The position numbers were made by a program, and so were the translations under genes. A stretch of 64,000 bases of DNA, taken from positions 37,231,475-37,295,474 of the forward strand of contig NC_091013.1 of NCBI RefSeq assembly GCF_041296385.1, given 5' to 3'. This DNA is from Aphelocoma coerulescens (Eukaryota; Chordata; Aves; Passeriformes; Corvidae). Below are positions 47,916-62,180 of the stretch, piece after piece. The notes under the pieces are model-generated. The model saw nothing but the letters and a program-made list of their open reading frames with translations. It was not told the origin of the DNA and searched no databases. Numbering within the stretch: position 1 is the first letter of the stretch; each line of letters begins with the position of its first letter.

Positions 47916-49556
47916 ACCAAACAGTTATCCTTTCCTTAAGAAATCAGGCAAACCCAATAGACTTGCTTTCTTCTTCAACTACTTAGAAAGTGTTTTAATA
48001 TTTTATGCAGTGACAAGGAACTGTGAGATAGTCATTAAGGCATTAGGTTTATTATTTTCTTCTATGTGTTACTGCTCATTAGTTTTGCTTTTATATGTTG
48101 ATTTTTTTATTTATTTATAAACAAGCGTTTAGGAACCAATCAGTGTCTAGACACCTTTGGTTGCTGTTTGGGTTTGTATCTTAACATAGAATTAAAAGAT
48201 TCATCCCACACAGATCCAGAAAAACATTTGGACTCTTTTGCTCTCCTCTAGCTTGGACTACTTCCTAGAATTTTCATAAGGCTTACTTGATTCAGTAAGT
48301 CTCTTAAGAGACTCTATCACATATGTTGCACATTATGAGGTACACACTTGCAAGAGATTGTCCACTTTCCTTCTTTTTTGGGATTTTGTGTCTCAGACTT
48401 CCTGATTTTCACATTTCTTTGAGTGTCACTTTTTTTAAGCATCTTTTCAGTCTGTGTGAACAATAGTAGTACAATTTAATCTGCTCTACATGATTTCTGG
48501 AATGCAAAAACTAGTCTATTTATTCTCTAAGTCTCTCTAAAACTACTGTTTTATGTTGCAATTGATGTATCAGTAAGTTAAGCATGAAATTTCTTCACGT
48601 TTATTTGCAATTTCTTTCTCCAGCCTTCATGACTATTATGTGGTTAGTTTTAGTTTCAGGTTTTAATGCAAATTTCTTTATCAGGGCTGAAAGTCCTACT
48701 GCTTTCTTTTGTATGATGTCCTCAGTATTAGCATAAATTTATATGAAAAAAAAATTCTGATTATTTTTACTCAACTTTACGAAATGAATAATACATAACT
48801 AACTCAAGATTTAAACCAATCTTCTTAGTTATTTGTGGATGTGTTGAACTAATACTTAGAAAATATCTTTTAGTCGTGTATCCTACATCATTTATTTGTT
48901 TACTTGTTCATGACTTTGCCTTTGCAAAAACGTTTGCATGTCTTTACTGGATCTAATATCTGCACCTACAGCTATTCCCTTCTGTGAATTTTCCTTCCAC
49001 AGACAGAGAAGACCATAATGCAGAGTTCTGAGACTCTTGTTTTCAGGAATTCCACAACTTTCTTCCCAGTCCTGCTCCTTTTTTCTTCCTAAATTCTTAC
49101 TCTTTTTGTTCTGATTAGGTTTCTGATTAATAATAATCTCTTTATTTTTAATATCTTACTTAAATTGCAGATCAAGTCTTTTCCTTTGGTATTCAAGACT
49201 CATCTTTAGCAGCACCAGAAGGATCCTTCAGAGAAATCAGTTTTCATTTTGCACTGAAATTCTACAAGAGTTTTCTCTTGGCTAATTTTCCTTTTCTTTA
49301 TGGTAAATATTAATTTAACTGCAGAAACTTTATGCTAACCCATCTACTTTCTCCAAATAGTAAAACTGAAGCTTTTCTGACATCGTGATTGGTCAAGCTT
49401 GGCATGGATAAGATTTAATTCCTCATCATCCCACTGGTATCCATTCTAGAGAACCAATTGCCTACTCTGCAGGAGACTGTCAGTAGTAAAAATTATCATC
49501 TCTTAGGAAGATGCAGAAGTTTGAAACATATAATGTGCTTAAAGAACAAATGTGTT
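47916..49556. other. AT-rich intergenic DNA
   Basis: No gene or named repeat seen. Confidence 0.6.
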
Positions 49557-50150
49557 TGCAGCCCAGAAAGTCAACCCTGTCCTGGACTACATAAAAAGAA
49601 GTGTGGCCAGCAGATCAAGTGATTGATCTGCTCATCTGCTCTGCTGAGTCTCCACCTGGAGTACTGCATCTAGCTCTGGGGACCCCAGTGCAAGAAAATC
49701 CTGTTATAAGTGAGTCCGAAGGAGGGCCATGAAAATGATCAGAAGGCTGGAACAAGCCTGTGTAAAAATGATGAGAGAGTTGGGGTTAAGGCTGGAGAAG
49801 AGAAGGCTCTGGAAGACCTTATTTCAGCCTTTCAATGGAGGCTTATAAGAAAGATGGAGAGATTTTTCCAGGACCTGTAGCAATGGAAAAAGGATTAATG
49901 GTTTTAAACTTAAAGAGGATAGGTTAAAATTAGGTATAAGGAAGAAATTCTTCAATGTTAGGGTGGTGAGACATAGGAACAAGTTGCCCAGAGAAACTGT
50001 GGATGCCTCATCTCCGGCACTGTTTCAGATAAGGCTGGATGAGGCTTTGGACAACTTGATCAAGTGAAAGATGTCTCTGCACATGGCAGAAGGGGCATAA
50101 CTATTTGATCTTTGAAGGTAGCTATTCCATGATGAATCTGAAATTGTGGT
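49557..50150 (+). mobile_element. CR1 LINE, 3' part
   Basis: Translated pieces DYIKRSVASRS, RRAMKMIRRLEQACV and RKKFFNVRVVRHRNKLPRE are the C-terminus of CR1 ORF2. The 3' end at about 50060-50150 is eroded. It has stops and frameshifts throughout. Confidence 0.85.
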
Positions 50151-50404
50151 TTGTCCTAGGTTTGCTTATCTGTAGAAAATGAATTATTTTTGATACTGTT
50201 ATGTTGGCAGTCTCATCCTTGTATGTTATTACTGGTATGGTTGCCTAGGTTACTTGCCTTAAATAATTTTGCTCTCCAGAAGGTTTCCCAGTGTTCCCTC
50301 TCAACTATGTACAAAGTTGAGTCACTTTTCAAGTAACTCCCCCTTACCCACCCATGATATTCAGCTTTTCCTCGTGATGCTAACAGCTACCTCTGGCTGC
50401 TTTT

Positions 50405-50523
50405 TAGAATCACAGAATCCTTTAGGTTGGAAAAGACCTTTAAAATCAGGGAGTCCAACCACAAGCCTAACACTGCCAAGTTCCACTAAGCCATGTGACC
50501 ATCCACCAGCACATGTTCAGTAA
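50405..50523 (-). mobile_element. CR1 3'-end fragment
   Basis: AGAATCACAGAATCCTTTAG, GGTTGGAAAAGACCTTTAAA and GAGTCCAACCACAAGCCTAAC are the reverse complement of the CR1 terminal region. The 84-residue frame overlapping it is not a gene. Confidence 0.9.
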
Positions 50524-53500
50524 TTCCTCACATCTTTCTTTACAAGGCAACCTAAGGCCAGGGATGAGTCAATAGCCTAGTCATATTTTTCCAAATATCC
50601 TTGTGACTTACAGTTGCTATGGCAGAAACCTGAAAAAAATGTGTGTCATATTCACCTGTGACTGCTTGTAAGGCAGGGATTGTGTAGATACTTGTAGTAT
50701 CAGGGTTTGTTCTTTGATCTAGCCAAAAATCTGAACCTTCACGGCCATTTGTTTTGGGTTTTGATTTTTTTGACCCCAAAACTAACCTCTAACCTAATTT
50801 TCCTATGTTATGTGAAGAAAAAAGGCAATTTCAATTCCACTTTTCCTGTGCTTGAAAATGGATGTTTATCAAAGCTCTGAATTATCAGCTTGATATGGCC
50901 AGTGCTGTATTCAAGGCTTACACAAATGATGCATTTGTGATCTGTACTACTTTATTTGTTTGATTCAGAAAGATGGCCTTTGACTCATCAAACACAGACT
51001 GAGCTTATTCTCCATGTTTGCTAAAGCATTGCCATGTTCCTTAGATTCTATTAATTCTAACTTCTCAGATACGGCCAGACTATTTGATGTCACAGTTATA
51101 AGTCTGCCAAAGTAACAGTCCCTATGAACTGTTATGTTTACAGAAGGATATCTGAATGCATTAAATCAGTAATTAATTAATAAAATGCTGTTAAAAGTTG
51201 TGGCAGATAAACTACAATTTTAAAAGAGAAAAATAGATTTTTAAAGAATACCACCCTACCCCCTAACTTGCCCCAACTAAAAAAACCCAAAAACAAACCA
51301 CCTAAAATCAACAAAACCCTACAAACCCACAATTTATCTACCTTATTAAAACAAGAAGTAAGGTTAGAACCTTTGTGGCTTGAAATCTTATATTTTGTCC
51401 TCTTCATGTGCTTTTTTCTTTATTATTTTCATTGTCATATTTTTCATAGGATTGCAAAAATTTTGTACAATTTGCAGTTTTCATTAAAATACAAAGATTG
51501 TTTTGAGAATAGCTTAATTCTGTACAATTTTCTCATTATTTATTTTTCACTGAAATGGATTTATTCAGAGACACTTTTAGAAAATACTTCACTATTTTGA
51601 GGTGAATTATAACATGATAGATTAGGCTTCAAAAATACAGAATCTTATTCTGACAACAAAGAACATGATCAGAACAAGTACTGGTAGCTGAATAAAGTCA
51701 CCAGCAGCACAGTTGTAAAAGAATCATGAGAACAGAAAGGCTCATAAATACATATGTACATATGTGATAGATACAATTATACTGCAAAATATCCTAAGAT
51801 AATTTTCTTACTATTATATTTTAGGACAGTTTGAACATGTACTTAGATTTGTACAGGGTTTACTGTGGTTTTTTGGTTTTTTTGACAATGTAAAAATAAG
51901 TCCTGGTTCTGCCATCACGTACAATAACAGGTGATCTTGTAAATGTCCACAGGATTAGTCATGTGAATAAATGCTGTTTGGTCTGGATCTGTACAAAATA
52001 TTAATGTAAGAAAAGGTTCTAGTGAGGTTCCATCCAGGTGATTTGTTCATAGAAGCAGTATTACACCTTAAATTATTGCACCTTATTACACATGCTTTAT
52101 ATGTATGCTTGTCATCCTACTGGACAGTACGAATTATGAGAGGAATGTTACTTCGGAGAAGAAAAGTCTTGTTATCTTTATAGTTCTGTAATTGTAGAGA
52201 TAACTGCAGTTTGCATTTAGAATTCAGAAATTGTTATCTTTCATATTTCTAATAATTAGAACTATATAACACAATGAAAGTGCTACTTCTACTACAATTT
52301 ATTTGCATCATTATGTACTGTGATACCTTCCATACTCCTTAGAATTTATGTTTGATACTGAAAACTTTGCATATATTTGTATGCTAGATTGCAAACTTCA
52401 TTTTGAATCCTTTCTTTAGTTCATTCTTTACCTGAATATTGGACTAAAATAAATAAATAGAAAATAGATGAGAGAAATCTTACAGTAGAAGAGCAGGAAA
52501 TGAATAAAGAAAGAATTACAGGCTCTCACCTAACAATTTTGTTTGACCAAATAAAAAAAGATATTCAGGCTGGAGCATAATCACAATTCTGCATTACTGC
52601 ACTGCATCAAACACAGCTTAAACATACAACCAAATAGCACAATTAAAGTAGTAGAAATTGAAATTTATTATTTAGTTTTGGAATTTGTTTATTTCTTCTG
52701 TCTTATTGGGGGTGTGAGTGGTGGGAGCTTATGGTTTTTATGAAGGCACATGGCATGATATTAGTTGAGATGAAAGGTCATGGAAGCATACTGGGTGAGT
52801 ACCCAGTATCCTTCACAGCCCTCCTACTGAGCATCACTTGCTCTTTAGGTTTTTTTATTGCTTCTTTACTTCAGTTTCTCTCACAGGCTTCTGTCCCATC
52901 AGTTGTTTGTTTTTCTTCTCGAATAGAGGTTTTCCTTTGTTCTGTCTCTTATTGTATTTCTTTTCACTTCCTTAATTTCTATTGTTAATAATAACATGTC
53001 ATTTTGCCCCTAAGTTCTCATTTCCTTTAGATCTCTTTCGCTCAAACTCTTTAAAGTACATTTTTCTTCTTAATCAGCTCCAGCCATGGTGAAAAATTAG
53101 AAAGAGGCAGTTACTTTTACTCTGTTCCTTTTCTGTTTACTAAACCTGATGAACATTTTGCTAGCTGAAGACTAATTTCATTCCTGTGGCCAGGGCTAAC
53201 AGATCCTGGCAGTAGTTTTGATTAAGAGGAAGAGCCTGTGAACTTTGAGAGGGAAGATTTTAGTAAGAGACTTTTAAAAATCTGTAAGCATCAAGAACAA
53301 ATAAATAGTGCCACAAAACTTGTTGGTGTTTTCTGATTATTTTTTCTTCCTCAACTTAAACACTGAATCCTTAGCAAGCAAATCTATTGAGACATTTTAC
53401 ATGATGGGTAAAATTTGCAGGCTTTGTAAGCAATGAAGTCTCAATGAAAAAGCAAAAAGAACTAAAATTTTTCATCTGAATAATGTTTTTATATTACAAA

Positions 53501-56500
53501 TACATGGAAATATTAATTTTTGATAAACAGCTGACAGATTTTAAAAGATATAAAAATGAAATGTTTTTGGCCTATATTTTTCCTTTTTATCAAGATTTTA
53601 TGTTGCACTTAGACTACATATAATCTGAAATACAGTGTTGTTACTTTAATTTATCATTAAATATTTAGGAATTTAAATTACATAAATATATTTAGGGCTT
53701 GCTTTGTCGGGTCTCTTAAATTTGTCCTTTTTTGAGAAGGAAAAATATTAATTTAAACATTGCAAATTTCAAGCCACTGAACAAATTAAAAAGAGAAACA
53801 CAGATTTGGTCTAGTACAGAAGTAAATTTAATCCATGCCCTCCTTTTTTTAATTTTACTTCAGTATAAACATTTTAGAAAAGCTTAGCAAAGTTGTTACA
53901 CAGTCTTTAACTATCATCTATTTTTTTCACTTCATTTGCCTCCATATACAGACTTAGCTGAAATGTTGCCAAAACTGTTTATTACTCCCCTCTTTCCACT
54001 TCAGTATTCAATAGATTACAAGGAAATAATGGCATCTTTGTATTTCAATCATTAACAAACAATATGTATACTCTAATTCGTACAGTATATGTTTTTCAGA
54101 GTTAGTCTTCGGCACATGTGTATTGGAAATTTTGTTTCAGATTTTATGTCTTTTGCACATCACATTAATATTATTAAGAGCACTTATTATCTTGGGTCGG
54201 TAGTCATGGCTTGTCAGACCTTTTAATAGTCTAGTGTAGTAATGTTACAGACAAAAAGTAGATGATACTATATTGCAAAATCTAACATCTGATACATACT
54301 TCAGAAGACACTTATTACTAAACTATTTTCTGATAATTCAGTCACTTCTCTTGCCTAGCCACAAGAAAAATACCCCAGTATTTTTAAAATCAAGCCGTTT
54401 AAACTATCTATCTGCATATTCTCCCTACAGAGTGCTTCTAGAAATTGATGTAGTTTACAGTGTCTAGCCTCTAGGGACAGCCAGCAGGCAGTTTTTCCTT
54501 GACTGTTTTCAATGTGTGGAAATACACTTCTCAGTTAATCACAGGATCATGTGGAATTTTTATTGCCCCTAGGAAGATACTGCACAGCAAAAAGTCCAGC
54601 ACTGGATTTGTCTGGCAGTAGAAGCTTTCCTCCCACAGGCATTAGCCTGGCTTGGTGCAGTTAACCTGCAATTTGTGACTGAAAAGCAGCAATGCTAGTT
54701 TGAGGTTGCGACATCACCACTAACCCACACCGTGCCACCTCATTCAGCTCCACCCTTGAGACTAAATGGGTCATCAGACCATCAGCGACTGTCATGACAA
54801 ATAATTTTTGAAGATGGTACTTGCTATTGCAAAGTTCATGATATGCTTTTACATTATTACAGTTGTCCTTGAATAGCTGCTGATAGAAATGAGATGGGAA
54901 ATAGTGTCCTTTTCACTGGTGATTATTTCGATTCCCCGATGATTTGTACCAGGATGTTCTGTGAACTGTGGTACACAAAGCAAGCTATTGAAATTCTGGT
55001 TACTAAATCCTTCCTTTCCTCTTGATACTGTGCACCAGGATTGCGTATTGTAGAAGAGAAGGTATTAATGAAAGTTTATTAGGTTAGATGAAGGGAATTT
55101 TTCCTAAACTGAACAGTTTTACAGACTTTTCTCATGCATGAATAAAGATATAGAAGTTTTAGATCAAAGACCAAACAAAAGCTTCTTGTTTGACTGATTT
55201 ATTTTTTTCCTTACTGAAATGAAGGCTTTGACAAAGTAATTTTATTTCTTTCCCTTTCACCCAACTTCTCAGAGACTATCTAACTATTTCCTAAATAGTT
55301 TCAAGGACAATAGCAGAAATTATTTCAATTTTTATTGCATGTTGTCTTATAAATACATGCAGGTATGATGGTTTTACCTTCAAGATAAAGCACATTAAAA
55401 CATGTCTACTTACCATTATCCTACTGGATCAGCAGTCCCTACATTTAAATATTTCAGTGTACCACTGGGTATCCAGAATCACGAAAATCCTCTCATTATT
55501 TTTTTTCTTCTCCAAGTTAACAAAAATATATTTCACTGAAAATAACAAGTGAAGAAGTACAAGCCTGTTCCTTTAGCTGGATGAACACTGTATGAAATTA
55601 CTTATTAGCCGCTCTCCTGGTGAAGCATGTGACTTTATCCGAATATCTTGTCAAATAGATGTCAGGTCATGCCGACCTGCAGCCATTTGAGGGCAGTAAC
55701 AAAAAGAAATAAAAAATATTTTCCCTAGTTAACTACAACATCCCATTTTAATTTCGCATAACTTTACCTTCCTTTTAAAAATTTTTTTTTAATGTCAGAC
55801 TTGCTGCACAAACAGCATTCATATCAATTAAACTATGATTTAGTCTTACCCCATCAGGCATTTCATCCTCTAGCGTCTCAAGCACTGTATTGGGAAAGGT
55901 GAGATATGGTTGGGAGGAGTGAGGCTTGACTTTCAGCACTTGCAAGATAGATCATTTTAATGCCTAATTTACTACAGGGAATAGAGAAGGCACAATTATT
56001 TCTGAGTAAAACAAAGGTAATAAACAAAAGGAAATAAAAGTAACATCAGTATCTGTAAAAAAACCAACCAACCAAAACAAGCCAAAACCTACACAAGTAA
56101 AACCCATAGAAAACACTGTCTTATTTTTTGTTTGAAAGGCTGCAGATATTTACTTTCAGCACAAAAAAATTATTGTATATTTGCTAGAGGGAATGTATTT
56201 ATGGTTGACTAAAATTCATTCATCTAAATGTTCTAGGATACACTGTTTTTGGTGTGTCTTTACTGACACACTCTCTTCTGTGAATGTCTTGCAGTTTTGA
56301 ATCTCCTATGTCCATATATAATCTATTTCATGTCCTACATAGGAAATTTCTCCAAAAAAATATGTGATGAATATATTTGAATAAACTTTGCTCTATACCT
56401 GCGAGGAGAGGAAGAAAACGGATTTGGGGAAAGGTGTGCCAAGGGATCTCAGGCATGGGAGAATTAGAGCAGAGTCATGTAGCAGAAACTCGGCAGATGG

Positions 56501-58499
56501 AAGATCTCCAGCACATGGACTTCCTGTACATAGTCAGCATGGAGGCAGGCATTCCTGGGAGTATCTGGTGGCCTATGGATCATGAAAGAAGGTGGCTCAT
56601 AGTATTTGGAATATTGCTATAGATCTGCTTGTTAAAAATTAGGGGAGTTCAAATTAGGGAAGAAGAAAAAACAAAGGTAAGTTCCTTAAAAGAAGTGTAA
56701 CCCCTGTCTCACTTCTGAAGCAGAAATCCCTGTTAAAATCCAAGATTTTCCATACTTTTTTTTTCTCTTCCTCTCATGGGAAACAAGAACAGAAGCAGCA
56801 ATAAAAACCTTCTACTGGCATATGCATGCAGAGTTTTATTGCTACTGCTGCTCATGTTCTGTGAGTGAAGAGAATGAAATACGGAACTACATACTGAAAC
56901 AGCACAGGGTAAGCAGGCTATACTGCTGAGCAAGTTTACCCTTGCCTTCAGATATGGCAAATTACAGTACTGGATTTAAAGGTATTTGCACTGCATGATC
57001 CCTAAATAACAATTATAAGCTAAAACTCTGTTATTTAATATTATATATAACCACATCATTTCTGATGGATTAATAAATGTGTAAACATAGTGATTATATC
57101 CCAGACATCTGATGTGGTGTTTGATGCTTTAATTTTAAATTGGACAATATTCTTATGTGAATTAATCCCCAGATTTTACTACTCTTTATACATGTTTCAA
57201 TAATTTCAAAAGATGAATAGTAAAAAGAAATTGTACCCTATTAGGATAGAATTAATCATGAATATTATGAAGAAATATGTTCATTCTGCAAGGATAAGTT
57301 GCTATTAGTTACTGGAGACAAATTTCTAATGCACACAGGTCTGTTGGTTTTCTAGCTGACACTAACACCTGTGCAATTAAGGCTTCCTAGAAGGTTACAT
57401 GGCTTTTTTTTGACAGTCAGGGTTTATTAAATTTTTTCTATCATGCACGCTGCATCTTGGGTTTTGTTTTTATTTTCTTCTAATTCGCAACTTAAAGCTT
57501 GCAAGAAAATCAAGTTGAGAATTCATACTTTTCAGTTCTTTTCAGATACTTTTTTGGCCTTTTCACTATACTTAGGCCAAACCAAAGAAAGGATATTCTA
57601 AGTGTGTATTTAAATGGTAAGAGTTACTCTACTGAAAGCTGCTGAATTTTCTTTTTAAAAGCATTTTTTTCTTGTAACTTTAGAACTTAATGTGACTTAT
57701 GATGTTTCATTTTTATCTAGATGCAGTGTTTATCTGAAAACAGGAAGAAGTAATTTTGCCATAGGTCTCAGTTGGAGATGGTAAATTCATAGTTCTTTCT
57801 TGTCTAAATGTTATCAAGAGTATATGGGGAAAAAATGAAATTGGCTCAAGTTAACTGATGAAGATGCACTTTTACTCGAAATTACTCAAAACTAATGAAG
57901 ATTTTTGTGATTATGGAACGTGGTCTAAGATCCACAGATTTTGGGGCTTGCTGTGCTTGATATGAAAATTTCCAAAGACAAGCAGAACACGTTCTTTCTG
58001 AAAGACTGGAAACTGAGGATGAAGAATAAGTACTTAAAATACAGACACAGTGTTTCCTGCTTTAACTTTCCCACAGCTGCTTGATTTTATTTATACTTTT
58101 ATTTAGACTTCAGTTAAAATTTGTATATCTGGATAAAGTATAGATTTGAAGTCTGACAATCACTGAGTTGTCTGAATGTGTTCTCAATAGCAGACCTGGG
58201 TGGAATTTGACTGTTTTCCATGCTTTCAAAACATATTGGCAAAGAAGTTTTACATGGCAATCCCTTGTATTCTGTTTTTGTGGAACTTGACAGAAATATG
58301 AATTTTGGTGTTCTTCTGAGTGGTATGAATAACTCTGCACATCTCTGGAAAGTAATTTAGCATGAATGAATTCTTTGCCTTGATATTTATGAGTGCAGCT
58401 GTAGGCCATAACCTAAAGTCTGGAATAAATTTTCTGTGAAAGTGAAATACAACAAGAGGTTTATGAGCCACAGATCATATAAAGTGTTTGCAAAATTAG
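50524..58499. other. AT-rich intergenic DNA, about 8 kb
   Basis: No gene recognised. Two GC-richer patches, 54470-54810 and 56385-56640, stand out from the background without a recognisable identity. The second holds an 81-residue frame (56377-56622) without a known motif. Confidence 0.5.
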
Positions 58500-58920
58500 A
58501 ATGATTAAAGGATGATAAAGCACCAGGCTCAGATAAATTGTTCTGTGGTATGTTTGGGGAGCTAGAAAAATCTGTGTCAGATATTTTTGATAACTCACTG
58601 AGGTTAATGAATTAACAGAGGTGGCAAAATGTGTTTCTCTTTAAAAGTGTAAGAAAAGATCTATGAAAGATTCCAAACTACAGACCTGAAAAGCATGCAA
58701 CAGTTAGAAGAATAGTGTGAATGGAGCACATAAGATAGGATTATGAGCCATTTAAAACAATGGCATATAAGGGACATGACTAATTTTCTTTGTTTCTTTT
58801 AAAAATATACATTTAGTAAATTTGTGAACAAAGAGGTAGTAGTGGAAATAACTAATGTGGATTTCAGAAACATTTTTATATGTCATTATACAAGAGCATT
58901 TCTATGCTGGTGCTAGCAGT
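58500..58920 (+). mobile_element. very old CR1-like LINE fragment
   Basis: Translation of 58505-58610 gives KDDKAPGSDKLFCGMFGELE, the form seen at the start of CR1/L3 reverse transcriptases (KxxGPDGI...LxE). NYRPEK follows at about 58676. Heavily decayed and its edges uncertain. Confidence 0.45.
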
Positions 58921-61882
58921 GTTTTGGCATAAGAACTGCAGGAAAGGGATTTTGTGTAATAGCTGTAAAGTGGGCCAGGGTTACTAATCAACTCTCATTT
59001 TTATATGGAAATACAGGAATGTGGTACCTGAAGTAGAGTAAAAGGTGGCTCCCCAAGAACTTCTGAGCTTGCATATTCAGTCAAAAGTTCCAGTTACACT
59101 TTTTTCAGATTTGCTGTAGAGTATGACATGGAGTTTTTAGTTAAACTGAATTTTATTCTTGAATAGGGAATTCTGTATGGCTATGCAGATTGGAGCCTTT
59201 GCTACAGCTATATTCATAAATTAAAAGGGTTAAAGTCTCATTCTCTTGCCTTGATTGCTATTGATGCAGCACATTTCTCCATTTGTTTAAACTGTCTCCT
59301 TAACCCAAGCAAAATGGTCAGCATAAATCTACCCAAGAACAGATTTCAGAATTCTCATGGGATTTCAATTCATGGATTAATAAATTATGGGTGCCCATTA
59401 AATGAGGATATATATTTGAATGGAAGATATGGAAGAATAAAGACCTGGACAGGGATTTCTGTTTATAATATCAGACAGTTCCATAATAGAATATTATCTG
59501 TGAGGTTACATTCTCGTAAACCGAGATAATTAATACAAAAGCCCTCCTGACTGGGTATATAAATCTTACTGTGATTAGATTTCTGAAAAGATCTGATTCA
59601 TGCAAAATAGTCCAAAAAAGTTTAAAAATCCCTAAACATAATTTTAAAATAAGTTATTTTATAATTGAAGTAATACTGTTGTATCTCTACACACAGTATG
59701 AGGTACTCATCAGGTTGTATGGATGCATTCCATTGACTGTATCATGGTAGAAGTGCAAATATTTTTATATGTGTTAGTTCTTGTTTCCATGACAGTTGAA
59801 ATACTGTAGAAAATAATAATAAAAGAGTATATCAGGTAGCATTCCAGTGACTGGAGAGCATGTATCGTCTAGTGATTAGAAAGATCCTGTCTAATCTTGA
59901 TGACTAGGGAAGAAGTAGGTGGATTGGGAATTCAATGAGGTATGTCAAATCTTATTAGTCTACATAATTTCCCCTTGCTGAATTCTGACAAGGCAGCACT
60001 GTTACTGAAACTGAGCAAACATTCATAGTAAATAATAATTCATTTAAAATTTTAAAACTATGTCAGCAAATAATTATTTTCTTTCAAATTCTTTTTTCTT
60101 ACAAATATGTAGCTTATTACTCAATGTTTAGATGTTGTTGCATAGCAATTATTAGTTAAATAGAAGATAGTGTTTCAGTCTTGTTACATCATTGGGTAAG
60201 GATAATTCAAGTTTATAACAATAAAATGAAATAAAACAAATATTTTGTTTTCTGTTGACTTTCCTTAAATAATACGGCAATGAATGATAACACTTAGGGG
60301 GAGCATAAACATAGTTTTATTTAAATAATTAAACTTACATCACAAAAATCCATATCTTATTATAATTAATTTTCTTCTTTATTTAAACCTGATCATTTCA
60401 GTTTTTTGTGTTCCCTATGATACAAAAAAATTAATTTAATAAATTCTGTCCTTTTTTCAAAGCATTTCCCTACAGTTTATTTCACTTCACATGTATTTGC
60501 TTTGAAAGAAGAGACTTTCCTACCATTTCAACATAGTGACACATTAGAATTCAAATTCTATTTCTTGCTTATGCTATATTCATACTGCAATCAAATATGC
60601 TGTGGTGGTACATTCTATTTGGCACCTCTTTCTCTCAGCTGAAATTTGTCTCTTGAAATTTAAAAACTCTGTCATTTGACCCCACAGTGATCTGTTATTC
60701 ATCTATTAACTGACAATCTGTGAATAAACATTATCTGCTCTTAAATCATCTCTCAAGAGGTGGGCAGATTGACATTATGTTTTTGTTACCTGCTGAAGTT
60801 TTGTTTCATTTAAGTTTGGGAGTTTCTTGCCTTCACTGGGTACTGAAAGATGTTTGCCAGTGAGGGCATGTAAGAGATCAAGAGCCCAGATGACTGCTCC
60901 CAAATGAAGCGGAAACAAATTGATATCAGCAAGCAGCAGAGATAGTAACTAGCTGCAAAACAAGAGGTCATGATCTGAGGTTAAACGGGGTAGTAGCTGA
61001 GAGGCAACTCAAACAGCCTGTCTTTATACAAGGAAAAATTCAAATACAGAGCAAAGCAGCAAGAAACTGTAAAATAAACCACTGGAGCCATGAACTGGGG
61101 AGAAGAAAACATATTTAATAAATGGAATTATGATTAGAGGAAAGTCTGTGACTTTTTGTTCAGATCAGAGTTAAGGCTCAGAATCATAAGAGGGAATAAA
61201 ACCAAAATGAACTATCAAAAAATTATTATTGTAATCTAGGTAACTTCTGCTTTTATTCTTAATATTTTGTGTGGTTTGATTTTTAAGAGAATAATTTCTC
61301 CTACTCAGTTTAAATTAGTTTTTAGACTGCACTGTATTTCAGACTGAATTTAAACTTTTCCCTGTTTATATGTGCTATAATTTTGATTGTAGGAACAGTC
61401 TTCCATCTGCAAAAATCTGTTTTGACAAGAGTTTTTCAGTTTTATTGTAAGGTTCCATGCTCTAGCTGGAAATCTCAAGTATCGTCAAATAGTTTGTGGA
61501 CAGATAGTGATGCTCAGAAAAAAGAACATAGAAACACAGGAAAATGTTACATGTAGTAGGTGAAATATTAGCTTTTTGCATTTTCTGTTGATTTAATGTT
61601 CATGGAAGCATACTTCTGTGCCAAGTGAAGGTGGCTACGATTGATTTTGTAAGGAATTTAGGAACTATTCTAGAAAAGCTGAAATCTTCTCTGGCTTCAC
61701 AGTACTTGTCAACTAATATTTGTATGAAATAAAGCCTAGGTGGTGTACTGAGATTAGATGGACTTTATCACATTTCCCCAGACAAGTTTTGATATGCGTC
61801 GTGTCAATTAATGACCATACAGTTTTCTCAAATATTCTTCAACATTTTACTAGAAACAGAATGATCAGGCAACTAGATGGGT

Positions 61883-61926
61883 TGAATCATATGTGAATCA
61901 CATGTGAATCACGTATGAATCAGGTG
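61883..61926. repeat. 11-bp tandem repeat, 4 copies
   Basis: Units TGAATCATATG, TGAATCACATG, TGAATCACGTA and TGAATCAGGTG in exact 11-bp register. Confidence 0.9.
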
Positions 61927-62134
61927 CAGTTGAAGGAAGGAAAACATGTAAACTGAAATATGTGATACAGCATTACGTTATTGTCATAGAAAGAGTTATG
62001 AGAATAGAAGACAAATTAGGTAAGTTTATATTTAATTTTCCTTTTTGATTTTGTGGCAAACTGAAAAAAATGAGCAAGAAAATTCTCATTGTCACTTTGG
62101 TTGTATTCATAACAGGATAAATAATGCTATGCAC

Positions 62135-62180
62135 ACTACCAGTATTAACATAGCGTTACTACCAGTGCTAACACAATGCT
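62135..62180. repeat. 23-bp tandem duplication
   Basis: ACTACCAGTATTAACATAG and ACTACCAGTGCTAACACAA begin two adjacent 23-bp units, with a few mismatches. Confidence 0.8.

Noticed and set aside
47613..47916. Several overlapping frames at 47.6-47.9 kb as genes
   Set aside because: They are shadows of a minus-strand CR1 reverse transcriptase fragment.
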